Of a DNA stretch of 64,000 nt, positions 11,406-23,261 are shown one piece after another. Origin of the DNA: Glebionis coronaria. Lineage: Eukaryota > Streptophyta > Magnoliopsida > Asterales > Asteraceae. Position 1 is the stretch's first letter, and each line of letters opens with the position of its first letter. Made by a program: the position numbers and the translations under genes. The notes below the pieces were generated by a model. That model searched no databases. It had not been told where the DNA came from and saw only the letters and a program-made list of their open reading frames with translations. The DNA lies in NCBI GenBank assembly GCA_025667525.1, contig CM046878.1, positions 389,550,974-389,614,973 on the forward strand, given 5' to 3'.

Positions 11406-13811
11406 ATGGAAGCCCAAGCTCTTCTCTTGTTCACACCTCTTTACATTCCCCCATTTCACAAGAACCCTTTAACCGTGATGGTCAAATCACCAGCATACGC
11501 CACCACCAAGCGCCCCTATATATTGGCATACCATGCCACTGCCACCGCCCCAAAACGGGAAAAAGATCCTAAAAAACGAGTGGTTATCACAGGTATGGGT
11601 CTAGTCTCGGTATTTGGAAACAACGTTGATAAATACTATGATAAGCTTTTAGCTGGGGAGAATGGAATTACATTAATAGACAAATTCAATACTTCAAATC
11701 TCCCTGTCACGTTCGGTGGTCAGATTCGTGGTTTCTCGACAGAAGGGTATATTGATGAACCAACTGAGCATAGACTCGATACCAGTCAAAATTATGGTAT
11801 CGTTGCAGGGAGGAAAGCTCTTGAAGACGCTGCTCTTGGCGATCATGAACTCTCTAAGGTTAACGGCAATTTTTACAACTCACACCAACTATCTCACAAT
11901 TTCTATCTCACATGTCTCCACCGAGACTTGAACCCACAACCTTGAGGTTAGAGGGCCACTCACATACCGCTAGACCAAGAGGCCTTTGGTTTCTTTTTAT
12001 ATATTTCCAACATTTGGAAATCTTTTTATATATTTCCAAATGTTGGATACAACAACTTCAGTAATTTCACGGTGTACGCAGATTGATAAGGAGCGTGCTG
12101 GTATAGTTGTTGGATCAGGAATGGGATGCTTGTTAGTATCTGCTAATTGTGTGGAATCTTTCTTAGAAAGTGGTTATGAGAAAAGCATAAAATATTACAC
12201 ACCTAGTTACATGATAAACTCAGCCGCAGCCATACTTGGTATAAATCTTGGTTTCATGGGACCAAACTATTCTATTGCGGCTGCTTGTGCAACATCCAAT
12301 TATTGTCTGTGTGCTGCTGCTAATCATATACGTGAAGGGGAGGCGGATTTGATGATTGTTGGTGGCGTCGAAGCTCCCTTTCTTCCCTTTGGAGTGGCTT
12401 CTCTTGCTGCTACCACAGCATTGTCTCGAAGAAACAATGATCACAAGACTGCTTCACGACCTTGGGACAAAGATAGGGATGGCTTTGTAATGGGGGAAGG
12501 TGCTGGAGTTCTGGTAGTCTTACCTCACGCATTTTACTATTCTTTTCATCTTTGAATGAATGTATTTACCCATAGCATTAAATATATTATAATTAGGTGA
12601 TGGAGAGTTTAGAACATGCAATGAAACGGGGTGCTCCAATAATTGCCGAATACTTGGGAGGTGCAGTAACATCTGATGCTTATCATATAACCAATCCAAG
12701 GCCTGATGGGTTTGGGGTTTCGTCTTGTATTTGGAGCAGCCTTATAAATGCTGGTGTGTCAGTAGAGGAGGTAAATTGCAATTTTCAAATCCCGTGTTGC
12801 GCCCTTCCATAAAAAATTTTATGCTGAATATGTTGTTAAATACTAAACCTAAGTAATCAATCCATTTTAGTAACAATACCTTCAGGGCCTGTGTGGGGGT
12901 AATAGTAAATCTCCTCAGCAGGTAATTTTGCTAATTAAGTGTTGCAGATTTTACTGTCAAACATCGCAAAATATATGTATTAATGCTATTTATACCACTT
13001 TGGAAAACCTTGACATGCCAATAATACATCTTCTGTTAATAACAATACATAAGTACTATAATCTTGTTAATATAATAATTGTTATAGTGATAACAATAAT
13101 AACATCAATAATTAAGTGTCTTGAAACAATTTGTTTCTTATTTGCGAATAACAGGACCAAACAGCTACGGAGATAATAACTACTGTATATTTTACAGCAA
13201 ATGTTTGTATTTTCTAAAACTAATATATCTGTATCAGGTAAACTACATTAACGCACATGCAACTTCCACGGTGGTTGGCGATTTGGCAGAAGTATACGCT
13301 CTCAACAAAGTTTTTAACAAAACTGAAGGGATCAAAGTGAATGCTATGAAGGTGAACTCCCTCGTGGTTGTCAATGTTTTCCTAACGTGAACACCATATT
13401 GACACAATGACACCACCATTTTGTAATTTTTTCAGTCGATAACTGGACACTGTATGTCGGCAGCGGGTGCTCTTGAAGCTATAGCTACAATCAAAGCAAT
13501 TCAAACTGGATGGGTGCATCCCACCATCAACCAATTCGTATGATATACCTCTACCCTTGTTCTATTTTTCCTTATCTAAACCTAACATACATGCTGCAAA
13601 TGTAGAACCTAGAACCCGCAGTAGAATTCGACACAGTTGCGTATCAAAAGCAGCAACACGAAATTAACGTTGGTGAGTATATTGACATTAATGGTTCGCA
13701 AAGATTTTTCAGTTCACTTATTCAAGTTTCACATTTAATGCAGCCATTTCAAATTCATTCGGTTTTGGTGGACACAACTCCGTTGTAGTATTTTCTGCAT
13801 TCAAATCTTAA
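11406..13811 (+). CDS. KAS1-like: 3-oxoacyl-[acyl-carrier-protein] synthase I-like, plastid (7 exons)
   Basis: The predicted enzyme condenses malonyl-ACP with a growing acyl-ACP during plastid fatty-acid synthesis. Exons: 11406-11858, 12082-12513, 12597-12770, 13238-13351, 13436-13537, 13606-13672, 13744-13811. All six introns have GT...AG ends, the first five in phase 0 and the last in phase 1. The exons total 1410 bp, or 469 residues, close to the usual plant KAS I length. The first 50 or so residues look like a plastid transit peptide. The enzyme core starts near KKRVVITGMGLVSVFG. The Cys-His-His triad is complete: Cys220 (AACATSNYC), His360 (NAHATST) and His396 (TGHCMSAAG), with conserved Lys391. 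The closing SFGFGGHNSVV motif is present. Several normally conserved stretches differ from canonical KAS I, for example TPSYMINSAAAILG around residues 191-204. I infer a divergent paralogue rather than the housekeeping copy. Confidence 0.9.
11867..11985 (-). mobile_element. tRNA-derived SINE in intron 1 of the KAS gene
   Basis: On the minus strand the element begins GGCCTCTTGGTCTAGCGG (box A) and has box B GGTTCAAGTCT within the first 65 bases. A body follows that runs toward exon 1. This matches the layout of plant tRNA-derived SINEs. It fills about half of the 223-bp intron and lies opposite to the gene. The 3' end is approximate and clear target duplications were not found. Confidence 0.6.
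12007..12046. repeat. 15-bp inverted repeat in KAS intron 1
   Basis: Perfect arms CCAACATTTGGAAAT (12007-12021) and ATTTCCAAATGTTGG (12032-12046) flank 10 bp. The same place has a direct repeat of tctttttatatatttccaa about 28-30 bp apart. It lies next to the SINE head and may be a local duplication linked to that insertion. Confidence 0.7.
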
Positions 13812-14972
13812 TATGATCATTACTTCCTCAAGATTTAGGCAAACTTCTTGTCATATGAGGCATTTGATCAACTGTTAAAAATTTACAGCTTAACTTTACG
13901 TTAACCTGTTGATACCTTTGTTATAACTTTTGTCGAATATGGCATGGGATTTGAGCAATGATTCCTTTCTTGTTGACACATGTTGAACCAACTCAATTGT
14001 GGCATCTATTGCCATTATTATAGTTCCTGTGAGATCAAACTTTTTATGCAGAAACATATGCATCCTATGATTAAATGTTGTCCGTTTGCTTGCATAAGGA
14101 CGTATACCAACTTGAAACTATTAGATGAGCTTATCCATGAAATTATGTGCATATGGCAATATATGACTGATTAACAACTACTTGCGTTGATATTCAGCAC
14201 CAACAGTCAATCAGAATACAGGTGTGGATGTTTTTTTTTTTTTTGGGGTAACGGTGGTCCTGGCGTTTGAACCTAACTTTCACATAGGTTTTAGTTTAAA
14301 TAAAGAGCACAAGAGAACACATTTAATTTGTCTTTCAGTTAAGTGTAATATAGTTTATTTACTTTCCATAATATACCAATAGTTGGTCGATTCATTCAAA
14401 TAATAGAGATAGCATATGATATATACCGGAGTATGTGATATTTATAATTTTACGGTCTTTGTAATTCGAACTTTCGCTAAAGTAAATCACGGTTCTTGTC
14501 ATTGTTTTTGTGTTGAAAACCTTGACTTCAACTGTAATTTAAACCTTTAACACAAACTTGGAGAAACCAGGCTCTTCTCTGTTTCTTTTACCCCATCATG
14601 AAATTTTTTTATGATTCTTTACTAATAGTTTTTGCATTGCAATGTCATTATTAACATACAATAATAACTAAGATGAGGTAAAAAGTTTTATATCATTGAA
14701 TGTCAATCATAACCGTGTTTGGATTTCTGAGAAATGAAACTTACGAAACATGCTATGATTTTCAAGTCCGGAAGAATGCAGTGCAGAAAAGCAAAGAGTT
14801 TACCGGGATATGCCTTCCTTATTGGGTGGGGGCTCGGTACCAAAAAAGTACACGGACTTAAGATGGTTCCGTCAAATACCATTTTTTTATTATGGTTTAG
14901 AGCCGATTTAATGCTATTTCTACATTGTTCATGGCCAGGAGTTCCATATTGTGATATATCTATCAATGATGG
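13812..14972. other. Gene-downstream spacer, nothing clear
   Basis: An AT-rich stretch after the KAS stop codon. A run of 14 T at 14231-14244 is followed by a short GC-richer piece. Bases 14700-14972 lead into an integrase relic but give no recognisable protein. No RNA gene or coding region is supported. Confidence 0.6.
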
Positions 14973-15305
14973 GGATGTGTACCGTTTACATGGTTTACCT
15001 TCCTCCATTGTTTTTGATCGGGACACCAGGTTTTTGAGTCATTTTTTTGGCGTAGTTTATAGAAGATGGTGAATACTCAACTCGATTTTAGTAGTGCTTA
15101 TCATCCTCAAACTGATGGGCAAACTGAAGTTGTTAACAGGTCACTTGATAATCTGTTAAGGTGTTTGGTGGGTGATCATATGAAGGAATGAGATCAGAAG
15201 TTGTATCAAGCTGAGTTTGCTCATAATCATGCTGTTAATCGGAGCACTGAGTTTAGTCCATTCCAGGTGGTTTATTCTGCCCAACCACGTGGTCCTCTTA
15301 ATCTT
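14973..15305 (+). pseudogene. Chromovirus integrase core fragment
   Basis: Joined frames read as a Ty3/gypsy integrase core: DVYRLHGLPSSIV, then a catalytic Asp in DRDTRFLSHF, then AYHPQTDGQTEVVNRS with the catalytic Glu, then PFQVVYSAQPRGPLNL. A one-base insertion near 15040 and in-frame TAG and TGA codons break it. It ends abruptly where the LARD-like array starts. It is the presumed insertion target, and atctt (15301-15305) is the candidate left target duplication. Confidence 0.75.
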
Positions 15306-15320
15306 TGAAGGAATATGTAC
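15306..15320 (+). repeat. 15-bp remnant of the first LARD LTR
   Basis: TGAAGGAATATGTAC equals the first 15 bases of the LTR at 19786. The sequence then jumps to aaagtctcg, which in the full copy lies at 22033. About 2.2 kb (most of the LTR plus leader) has been lost across a 2-base microhomology (AC). Confidence 0.75.
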
Positions 15321-18300
15321 AAAGTCTCGTTTTCTTGTAAGAAAGAAAGAGACATATACCTATCCTTTTTCGGTGCAAGAAAAAGCTATTAATATGTGTG
15401 ATTGGATTATTGTAATTATCAATCTTTAAGTGAACTTAAATGGTTAAGTAGATTTGCACAACTTATTGTTTCAAGTAGATCTCATTGTTTTTTTTTTAGT
15501 TTTTGAGCATCTTTCAAACTAATAAGTCTCTTAGCAATCTCTAGGTAAGCAATACTTCATTTGTTCTTTACATGTCGATCCCCTTAAGGCTATAATCGAT
15601 AGAACGAAACAAGTGTTTTGTTTGTTTATTGTGATTATAATAACTAGCTTTATTTATCCTAGTTATTATGTTTTAATCCAACGTAGGCACTAAATACCCT
15701 TATTGAATGGTAGGCCTAATATGGAGGAAATTGCATGCCAGTTTTCAAGTTAATGAAAGCATGATAGATAGTCTCTCATTTACATGGTAGAAATTCATAC
15801 AATCTCTATAATACATAAGTAATTGTTACTTATGGGCATTTAAAGCGAGTAGGGAAGTAAATAAATCACTATCTGCTATTTACTGGTGAAGTAACATTTG
15901 TAATGTTGTCAATTCCAGTGGGAGCATTGCGTTTTTTATTACTGGAAATACATTAATGTAATGTTATATAATTCAGTGGGAGCTACAAGCTTGTTTACCT
16001 TCGTAGTAATCCATATTATTTCTAGCTTGCCTTGAAATAATAATTTACTTTCAGAATATGAAGAACCATAGTTTTAAGGATAAATGCATCCTATTTTATA
16101 TGATTATCACTTTTGAAGTATTTTTCATATAATAATTATGTAGAATTTTTTAAAACTATATGGTTGACATTCTACTAGTTATTCAAATATACATGACATG
16201 ATCATATTGTTCACATAAACTATTACGTTTCATGGTTGTTTATATTCGTGCGTGATGTTGTGTCGTGCACAAGTGGGAGAAATCTTTATTGTGTGCAAGG
16301 TACAACACATAACAATATGACAAATGGTTTCTTGATAGTGAGATAAGAATCTAATATTCTATTAAGGCTTATACATTTAATTGTCAATGTATGTTGTCTT
16401 GTTTAGAAGATGTCAAGATAAAACACATAACAATATGACAAATGGTTTCTTGACCGTGAGATATGAATCTAATATTCTATTAAGACTTATACATTTAATT
16501 GTCAATGAATGTTTTCTTGTTTAGAAAATGTCATGATATGAATAACAAGCTACTTCAACTAATCCGTTTATATTTATTGGAATGTTTCTTGGAATGCACA
16601 ATAATATAAATGAAGTACGCAATTAACTTGAAATAACTATTGAAGTTAGTCTTTAATTGTTGAAAGACTTATAAACATAAAGTAAATAGTTTACTTGTTA
16701 TATCTTTTTGTTAATATACATGAAGTCTTTGAATTATTCAAAGGATAAACACTGTATATATAGTTATTGAACTATTTAAAAATATATACATTAGAGCATG
16801 CACTAGGTTTTATATATTATATAATTTCAATTTTGTTTTGACACAATTGATAAGTATTTAACCTAAAGAGTTTAAGTTATTTAGGAATTGTGATATAGTC
16901 TCACAAACTCAAATACTCATAGAATGTCTTGAGTGATAAATCAAATTCTTTGGAATTATTTGATGTGATTACTTGAAATACTTTACCTCCAAAAGTTGTA
17001 AAGGTTTGGAAATTGGGTATACAAAGTATATACTTAAATATTACTCTGACCTAGAAGGATCCTAAGACACCATCAAGCTATGGAATATGATGAATCACAT
17101 TGAGTCTTTAAAATTGAAGTTCTGAATTTGTCAAGAACTATCAAAGTATTTTGTGAACGTGTCCCAAACGATAACAATTTGTTGTTGCCTTACATGCTAA
17201 GTATTTGAAGAATAGTCTATGATTACTAAAAGCAAGTGGGAGGACTCATAGATCTTTAGAGAGATAAATAACAAAATATGCAACCTTCTAAATATACTAG
17301 CGAATGTCATAATGACGGTGAACATTAATTTTTGAACATCGTGATGATAATACTCACATTCATAGATCCGCAAGGATATCTTTAGTACTTGAATGATATA
17401 TTGATATTTCAATACTAAGGAACGTATGCTAGAGGATCATGGTGACCCTACTAACCATATAGATGTATTATTGAATCTTGAATGTCATTATTTAATAAAA
17501 CTATGAATGAGTAGATGCAAGTCCATATAAGATAATCAATTTTTGGAAACTTGATTAATCTTTAATCAATTGGTTAGACAGTAAGGTGGATATAAGTTTC
17601 TTTAGTGAAAGACTCATATGGACAATATTGTATACATGATTAATGCACAATACGTGATAGAAAAGTTCTACATGCATTAATAAAGAAGATTTATTGTCAT
17701 GATAGTTTTATAATGATAAATATGACAATGTAATATTTAAACTCTTTTGTACGATTACATTAGCGAGGACGGTTGTGATCAAAGTGTTTATAAATTACAA
17801 TAATCTTTGTGTAGTGTACATGATGCAAGAATCCATGTATAGATTAATGAATGCATCTACGGGATATATATCAAGTCTAATTATTAAATCCGTGTTTTGA
17901 TTTTTAATTAGATCTAAGATAACTTGTAAGTACATCTAAAATCTAGTGGGAGTATTATATTTATTTCCTAAATCACATATGATGTATAACATATGGAAAG
18001 CAATATTCCATGTAAGCTAGATGTTAAAACATAGCTTGGAATAAGGTTTCATATGAAAGGGTTTAGAAATTAAACGTATGACCTTGATATGTATGTTTAT
18101 TGTAATAAACATTTGTGGTTAATGAAATCTAACACAACATGAAATATCATTTAGAAAGTCTCAATGAATATATCTCATTTAATGAGAGTTGACATAAGAT
18201 GAAAACTTAAGGGATTCATCATGTAAATCATATTGTGTGTATGGATAGTTGTAAAACTTGTATAAGTACAAGAAGATTTGACAACAACGATTGCTTAAAG

Positions 18301-19785
18301 AGAAAATCATTTAGATGATTAATACAAATGTTATGATAAGATTTGTTTGGGATAGAATGATTATTACTAACTTGAATTGTTTCAAGTAATGAATAATCTA
18401 TATGATAATAAGATGTAATTATCATTGTCAACAAACTTAGAGTTTAGAAAGACACCAAATATTATCATAGTATTAATTTATAGTTTATGGATTATAATAT
18501 ATCATAGTGATGTTTCTAGACATGGATGATAGATTGATTGAGATAACACTCAATACTAATCATGATACGATTTCATCTTTGATGATGACCATGTGGATTA
18601 GTTATGTTCAATTGAGCGCAATGTTGCAATACATATTAAAACAATAAAGAATAATTTATAGTTTAAGAAGCTATTAAAGAAGATTGTTTTCAATAAGGTG
18701 TTTTATTGGACTCACACACCTTATAGGATGTACAACAACAATACTCCCATTTTGTTGTGTGTTCATATGTAGAAACATACATAATAACAATCATTATATA
18801 TGTTCAGAGATTTTCAAAATTGTGAATTTGAAATAAGTATTCTCAAAATTCCAAAGATCAAACCTAGTAGAGTTTTATGAAATATATGACTTGACAACAA
18901 GTATGATCGTCATATCTTGAGGCATGATTTTTTAACTAAAGTTATCATGCATTGATCTTTTAGTATTTGGATAAAGGATATTGTTAAACAATATTATTTT
19001 GTGAATTGAAGTATTGGATATATTCGTTTCCTTTAATATTTATTGGTCCTATTTTTTTATGTTTAAATCCTTGAATAATATGTTATTCTAAATTGTCTAT
19101 GTCGATTGAATATATGGGAATATAATTAAATTAAGACATATATGAGAGATGGTAATATTCGTAGAATATGTAAGAACGGTTCACCAACTCATACGATATC
19201 CAAAAGTTGTATATCGGACATCTCCTACTTAGAAGTCAGTCACTTTATGGATCGTTGTGATTAAGTGAAACTTGTAAATGATTTACATTACTAAATCCTT
19301 TGACTTGAGATGCAAGCAGGTCTTATATACGTGGATGGTACTTTTTGCTATAGTTCTAACGCTATCCTGAATAAGGTAGTAATAAAGACTATAATCATTT
19401 GTATCTTGAAGCATGTAAGAGGCACGTGTAGTTAAGATAGAATTTGTTCATTCAACTAGGATTGAAGAATACTGCTACTGGGCCCCTCGTTAATTAATTA
19501 GATGTTTGTATGGCCATACCCAATGATAATCTAGATTTGTCTCGATTAGATTGGTAATCTAAATTAATTATGTAATGCGAGAAACAAAATAGTTAAAATG
19601 GAATGACTTTGATCCATATCCATTATTAACATGGCATTTGAGAAACAAAGGGATTGTAAATGTTTTAAGTCATTTAAATGTACTTTATGGAAAACTACAC
19701 TCGAGAGTTTCTGGGAGCATTGGCGTGTTGCTAGACGCTAACCAATGTTATTATATTATATTATTGTACATGTCCAAGTGGGAGC
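15321..19785 (+). mobile_element. LARD-like noncoding LTR element, unit 1 interior
   Basis: About 4.5 kb of AT-rich DNA repeats, in order, in unit 2 (22033-22398, 33831-36028, 54825-56717) and unit 3 (58966 onward). No open frame above about 75 codons exists and none is preserved between units. Six AGTGGGAG motifs (near 15937, 15977, 16273, 17237, 17945 and 19777) resemble polypurine tracts; the last directly precedes the next LTR. No gag or pol similarity was recognised. I class it as a large non-autonomous (LARD-like) element, possibly dependent on a Copia-type helper because of its PPT and primer site style. Confidence 0.65.
19775..19785 (+). other. Polypurine tract before LARD LTR 2
   Basis: Caagtgggagc directly precedes the LTR start TGAAGGAATATG. 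The same tract precedes LTR 3 at 56707-56717. The form AAGTGGGAG is common in plant Copia-type elements. Confidence 0.65.
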
Positions 19786-20493
19786 TGAAGGAATATGTAC
19801 ACGTAAATAATATATGTCCAGAAGTCGTCCCGAGCCTAAGGAGACGCACGCGTTAATACGTAAAACAATTATACGTTAATATATTAGGCGTAATATACTA
19901 ATTAGTGATAAGCTATTACGAACATTAACTAAGTAATTAGTTAATGAGATTTTATAAACGGTAACTAAATGTTAACTATAAGGACTTGGACGTAAAAACA
20001 AATAAAAGATTAATTTAGAATTATCTTTTTGTTTTTGACGTAAAGTTGGATTCTAATTTTGATTAGACTAACCGACTATTTGATGTACATATATAGAATG
20101 AGATAGTCTCATTATTGATATAGATTCCAATGTCACAAGATAATAAGATACTAATAGCGATTGACTTCTGTCAATCTTTATTGTGCGATCATGCTTTGCT
20201 TTTATTTGGTTTTATTGAAAACAGTATCGAGTAGCTTTATCACTATTAGTACTAGCATACTTAATTGTTTGCTATAACGTATTGTGTGCGTACTCTTAGA
20301 GATGTCATTGTTTGATCTTTGGGTTTTCGTTTATATTGGTGGTTCGATAAAGGTGATTTATCCATTGCTAAAAGGTACGCAATTCTTTATCGTTTATGTT
20401 AATTACTTGTCTATACGTGAACCTATATTCCGCTGCGTATTCGTGATTATTAATGTGTTAATATGGTTAAAGGTTTTTTTATAAATTCCAACA
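19786..20493 (+). repeat. LARD-like element LTR 2 (708 bp)
   Basis: Runs from TGAAGGAATATG to TTCCAACA, bounded by a polypurine tract on the left and a primer site on the right. It therefore serves as 3' LTR of unit 1 and 5' LTR of unit 2. It aligns over its whole length with 56718-57424 with scattered substitutions. A TATA-like catatatagaatg lies near 20088. Confidence 0.85.
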
Positions 20494-22398
20494 GTGGCAT
20501 CACGAGCCGTTCGTATAGCTTTTAATTACATTAAAAATAACGAAAGAGATAAAATTGTGTAATCTTACTATGATGCCGATTGAATTATTTTATTTGATGA
20601 TTAGGTTTTCATAAAACCTAATTAGGGTTAATAAAATTAATTAGACAAACCCTAAGTTGTATGCAATTTTTGTTGATAAATATATTGTTAATCGTTAATT
20701 AGTCGTTATTTATCACGTTGTTAATTGTTAAATTTATGGTTCGATCCATGGGAATCATGCAAGTTTACCATGGATCATGTGTTCTTAATTACTTGATTTA
20801 CGTGAAGTCATGATATATGTGGTATGCATGAAGTATGTGATTAATTGTTAATTGGGTATATGTTTTAGGTTAATGTTTATTTGTTTTGCTTTTGATTATA
20901 ATTGTTATATATCATGGTTCAAGCAAAGGGTTTTTCGAAAAATAAAAATAAACCAGGCTAAAACTATATGAAATTTGATTTATTATAATCTTGTTCTTGC
21001 ACGATCATATGTGGCAACAAACGAGTCACCCTTACATGGTTTTAAATCTAACTCACGTCGTGATTAGCAAGAATCAACTTTATAATTTGTTTTCTATTTT
21101 AAAGTTGTAAAATTTTATTAATGACGTAATTTGCAAAAGTACTATCTAGTTGCAAGGCTAAGGTTCGGGAAGACTCATCAAGACTTCGGTCTTGTAGATA
21201 CCATTGCCCTATAATACCTGACTACTTGTAGTCTCCTTATCTTGCATACTATTTAGGAAGCCGCGAATGGTCTAGGTTTTGAATGATTTTAATCATTCTT
21301 TAATCTATTCCCGTGATAAAATTAAACTTCTTTATATAGAATACATGTTGAATCGTCAATTTTTTATGATATCACTATTTATACAATTGAATTGTAAGTT
21401 AAATGAGTGATGTATATAATTAACGAATTGAGTAAATTTGTTAAATTATCATGATACGAAGATGTTGCATGCTTCTTTGTACATGTTTTGAAATTGTCAA
21501 AATTTATACCATTTGAATAAGTTTATTTGCCATCCAACGTGTAAAAGCACTTGCACTTACTCTTTTACCATACGTGAGACTGTAGTGATTTTGTAACCAA
21601 AGGTGATATAATACACTCGATTGTGAGACGTCGGTGCTATATAATCAAGGTTTTTGGTTGGGTGACTTAAGCAAGTTAAGATAGGTAAGACCTTAACTCG
21701 TGGCAATAGATGGGATAAACATATTCGCTTTTTCACTTTTGAATTGTCACAAGTGATGTATATAAAGTTGGGTCCCATAATTCAAGAAGTTGTATTGGAT
21801 GCAATTATTGAGCGTCAATTACCCCTTGAATATCATCATCACTAGCAGATCAACTGATGCGGTGGCGGTATGTCTTGGTGGATTCTAGATTTTAGAAAAT
21901 TTAAGTGTTTATTTATAAACATGGGTATTTAATTTTCTACAAAGATAATATTATCGAAAATACTAAAATTAAATTTTGTATTTAAACGTATTATTGCAAC
22001 AAAGTTCCATAAACTATTGCTTGTTTGCAAACAAAGTCTCGTTTTCTTGTAAGAAAGAAAGAGACATATACCTATCCTTTTTCGGTGCAAGGAAAAGCTA
22101 TTAATAGGTGTGATTGGATTATTGTAATTATCAATCTTTAAGTAAACTTAAATGCTTAAGTAGATTTGCACAACTTATTGTTTCAAGTAGATCTCATTGT
22201 TTTTTTTTTAGTTTTTGAGCATCTTTCAAACTAATAAGTCTGTTAGCAATCTCTAGGCAAGCAATACTTCTTTTGTTCTTTACATGTCCATCCCCTTAAG
22301 GCTATAATCGATAGAACAATACAAGTGTTTTGTTTGTTTATTGTGATTATAATAACTAGCTTTATTTATCCTAGTTATTATGTTTTTATCCAACGTAG
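20494..22398 (+). mobile_element. LARD-like unit 2, leader and first interior segment
   Basis: Colinear with 57425-59327 of unit 3. From 22033 it matches the start of the unit 1 interior. It is noncoding and AT-rich. It is broken at 22399-22403 by the Athila insertion and resumes at 33831. Confidence 0.8.
20495..20509 (+). other. Primer binding site of LARD unit 2
   Basis: TGGCATCACGAGCCG follows the LTR by one base and resembles the initiator tRNA-Met site TGGTATCAGAGCC with changes. The same sequence recurs at 57426-57440. Confidence 0.6.
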
Positions 22399-22403
22399 GC
22401 ACT
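22399..22403. repeat. Left target duplication of Athila 2
   Basis: gcact. The uninterrupted copies in units 1 and 3 read gcactaaataccc. The right duplicate at 33826-33830 reads gcaca, a single change. Confidence 0.8.
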
Positions 22404-22847
22404 TGATAGGTGTGAAAACACCCATCCTTTTACCACTTATTTCTTGCTAAAACGAGACAAAAACGCGTATTTAATATCATTTGTTTGGAATTATGCGTGG
22501 TTTGTGTGTTTGTTGTGTTTTCAGAGCCAACCGGATAAATATTGAAGAAAACATGGGATTGCACGGGTTTTATCAAAGAAAAAGACTCAAGACGAAGTCT
22601 ATTGTCCAAGAGATGCAAAAGATTTGAAGTCAATGTGCCTATTTGAAGATTTATCAAAGGAAAGTACCAAAGATGGAAGATTTACATATGTCGAAGAACT
22701 CAAGTCTATTAAACGAAGAAATTAAAGGACGAGTTAAATTTGTTCATCGACAAATCCCGAATCAGAATCGAAAACGTCAACTTTTCTGAATAGTCGAGAA
22801 GACAAAAAGAAAGAAAGAAAGCCCACTCACCAACCAAGTCCATGGCC

Positions 22848-22855
22848 TATAAATA
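22848..22855 (+). promoter_or_regulatory. TATA box of Athila 2 5' LTR
   Basis: TATAAATA in ggcctataaatagagga, identical at 32490-32497 in the 3' LTR. It is the probable promoter for genomic RNA. Confidence 0.65.
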
Positions 22856-23261
22856 GAGGATCCCTTCCCACACATTAGACTAGTTTTTCATTCTCCTGTT
22901 TTCTCTCTTTTTGGTTTGTAGCAAAACCAACACCATTAGGGTGTTTGGTGATTTTTATTTTCTTTTGATTTCTCCAAGTTCTTGTAAGTTTAATCTTTAC
23001 TTTTGATTGTTTAAACCTTAATCATTTAATATCATCTTTCCTTTAATCTTGTTCATCTTTTTCTTTTTGATTCAAAGTCTTAAGTTTTTATTTTGTTGAG
23101 TTTGATCTTCAAAAGTAAGTGGGTTTTATGTTTTTGTTGATTTGATTTGATGTTTATCATCAGTAGATGATTCGTGGTTAAATTGGTTTAAGTTTTGGTT
23201 AAAAACTTGGTGGATTTTGGTTGAAATTCGTATTTTGGTGTTTCCCTGTTCTTCGCGTCTT

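Noticed and set aside
11911..11985. Functional tRNA gene in KAS intron 1
   Set aside because: It has tRNA-like boxes, but no acceptor-stem pairing and a non-tRNA body follows. A SINE fits better.
11406..13811. KAS locus as a pseudogene
   Set aside because: All six splice junctions are canonical, the frame is continuous over 470 codons including the stop, and the catalytic residues are intact.
14231..14300. Minus-strand SINE with poly(A) tail
   Set aside because: There are 14 T followed by a weak box B-like sequence, but no box A at the right distance and no target duplications.
15321..19785. Captured host gene inside the LARD-like interior
   Set aside because: Scanning both strands gave no open frame above about 75 codons and none shared between units.
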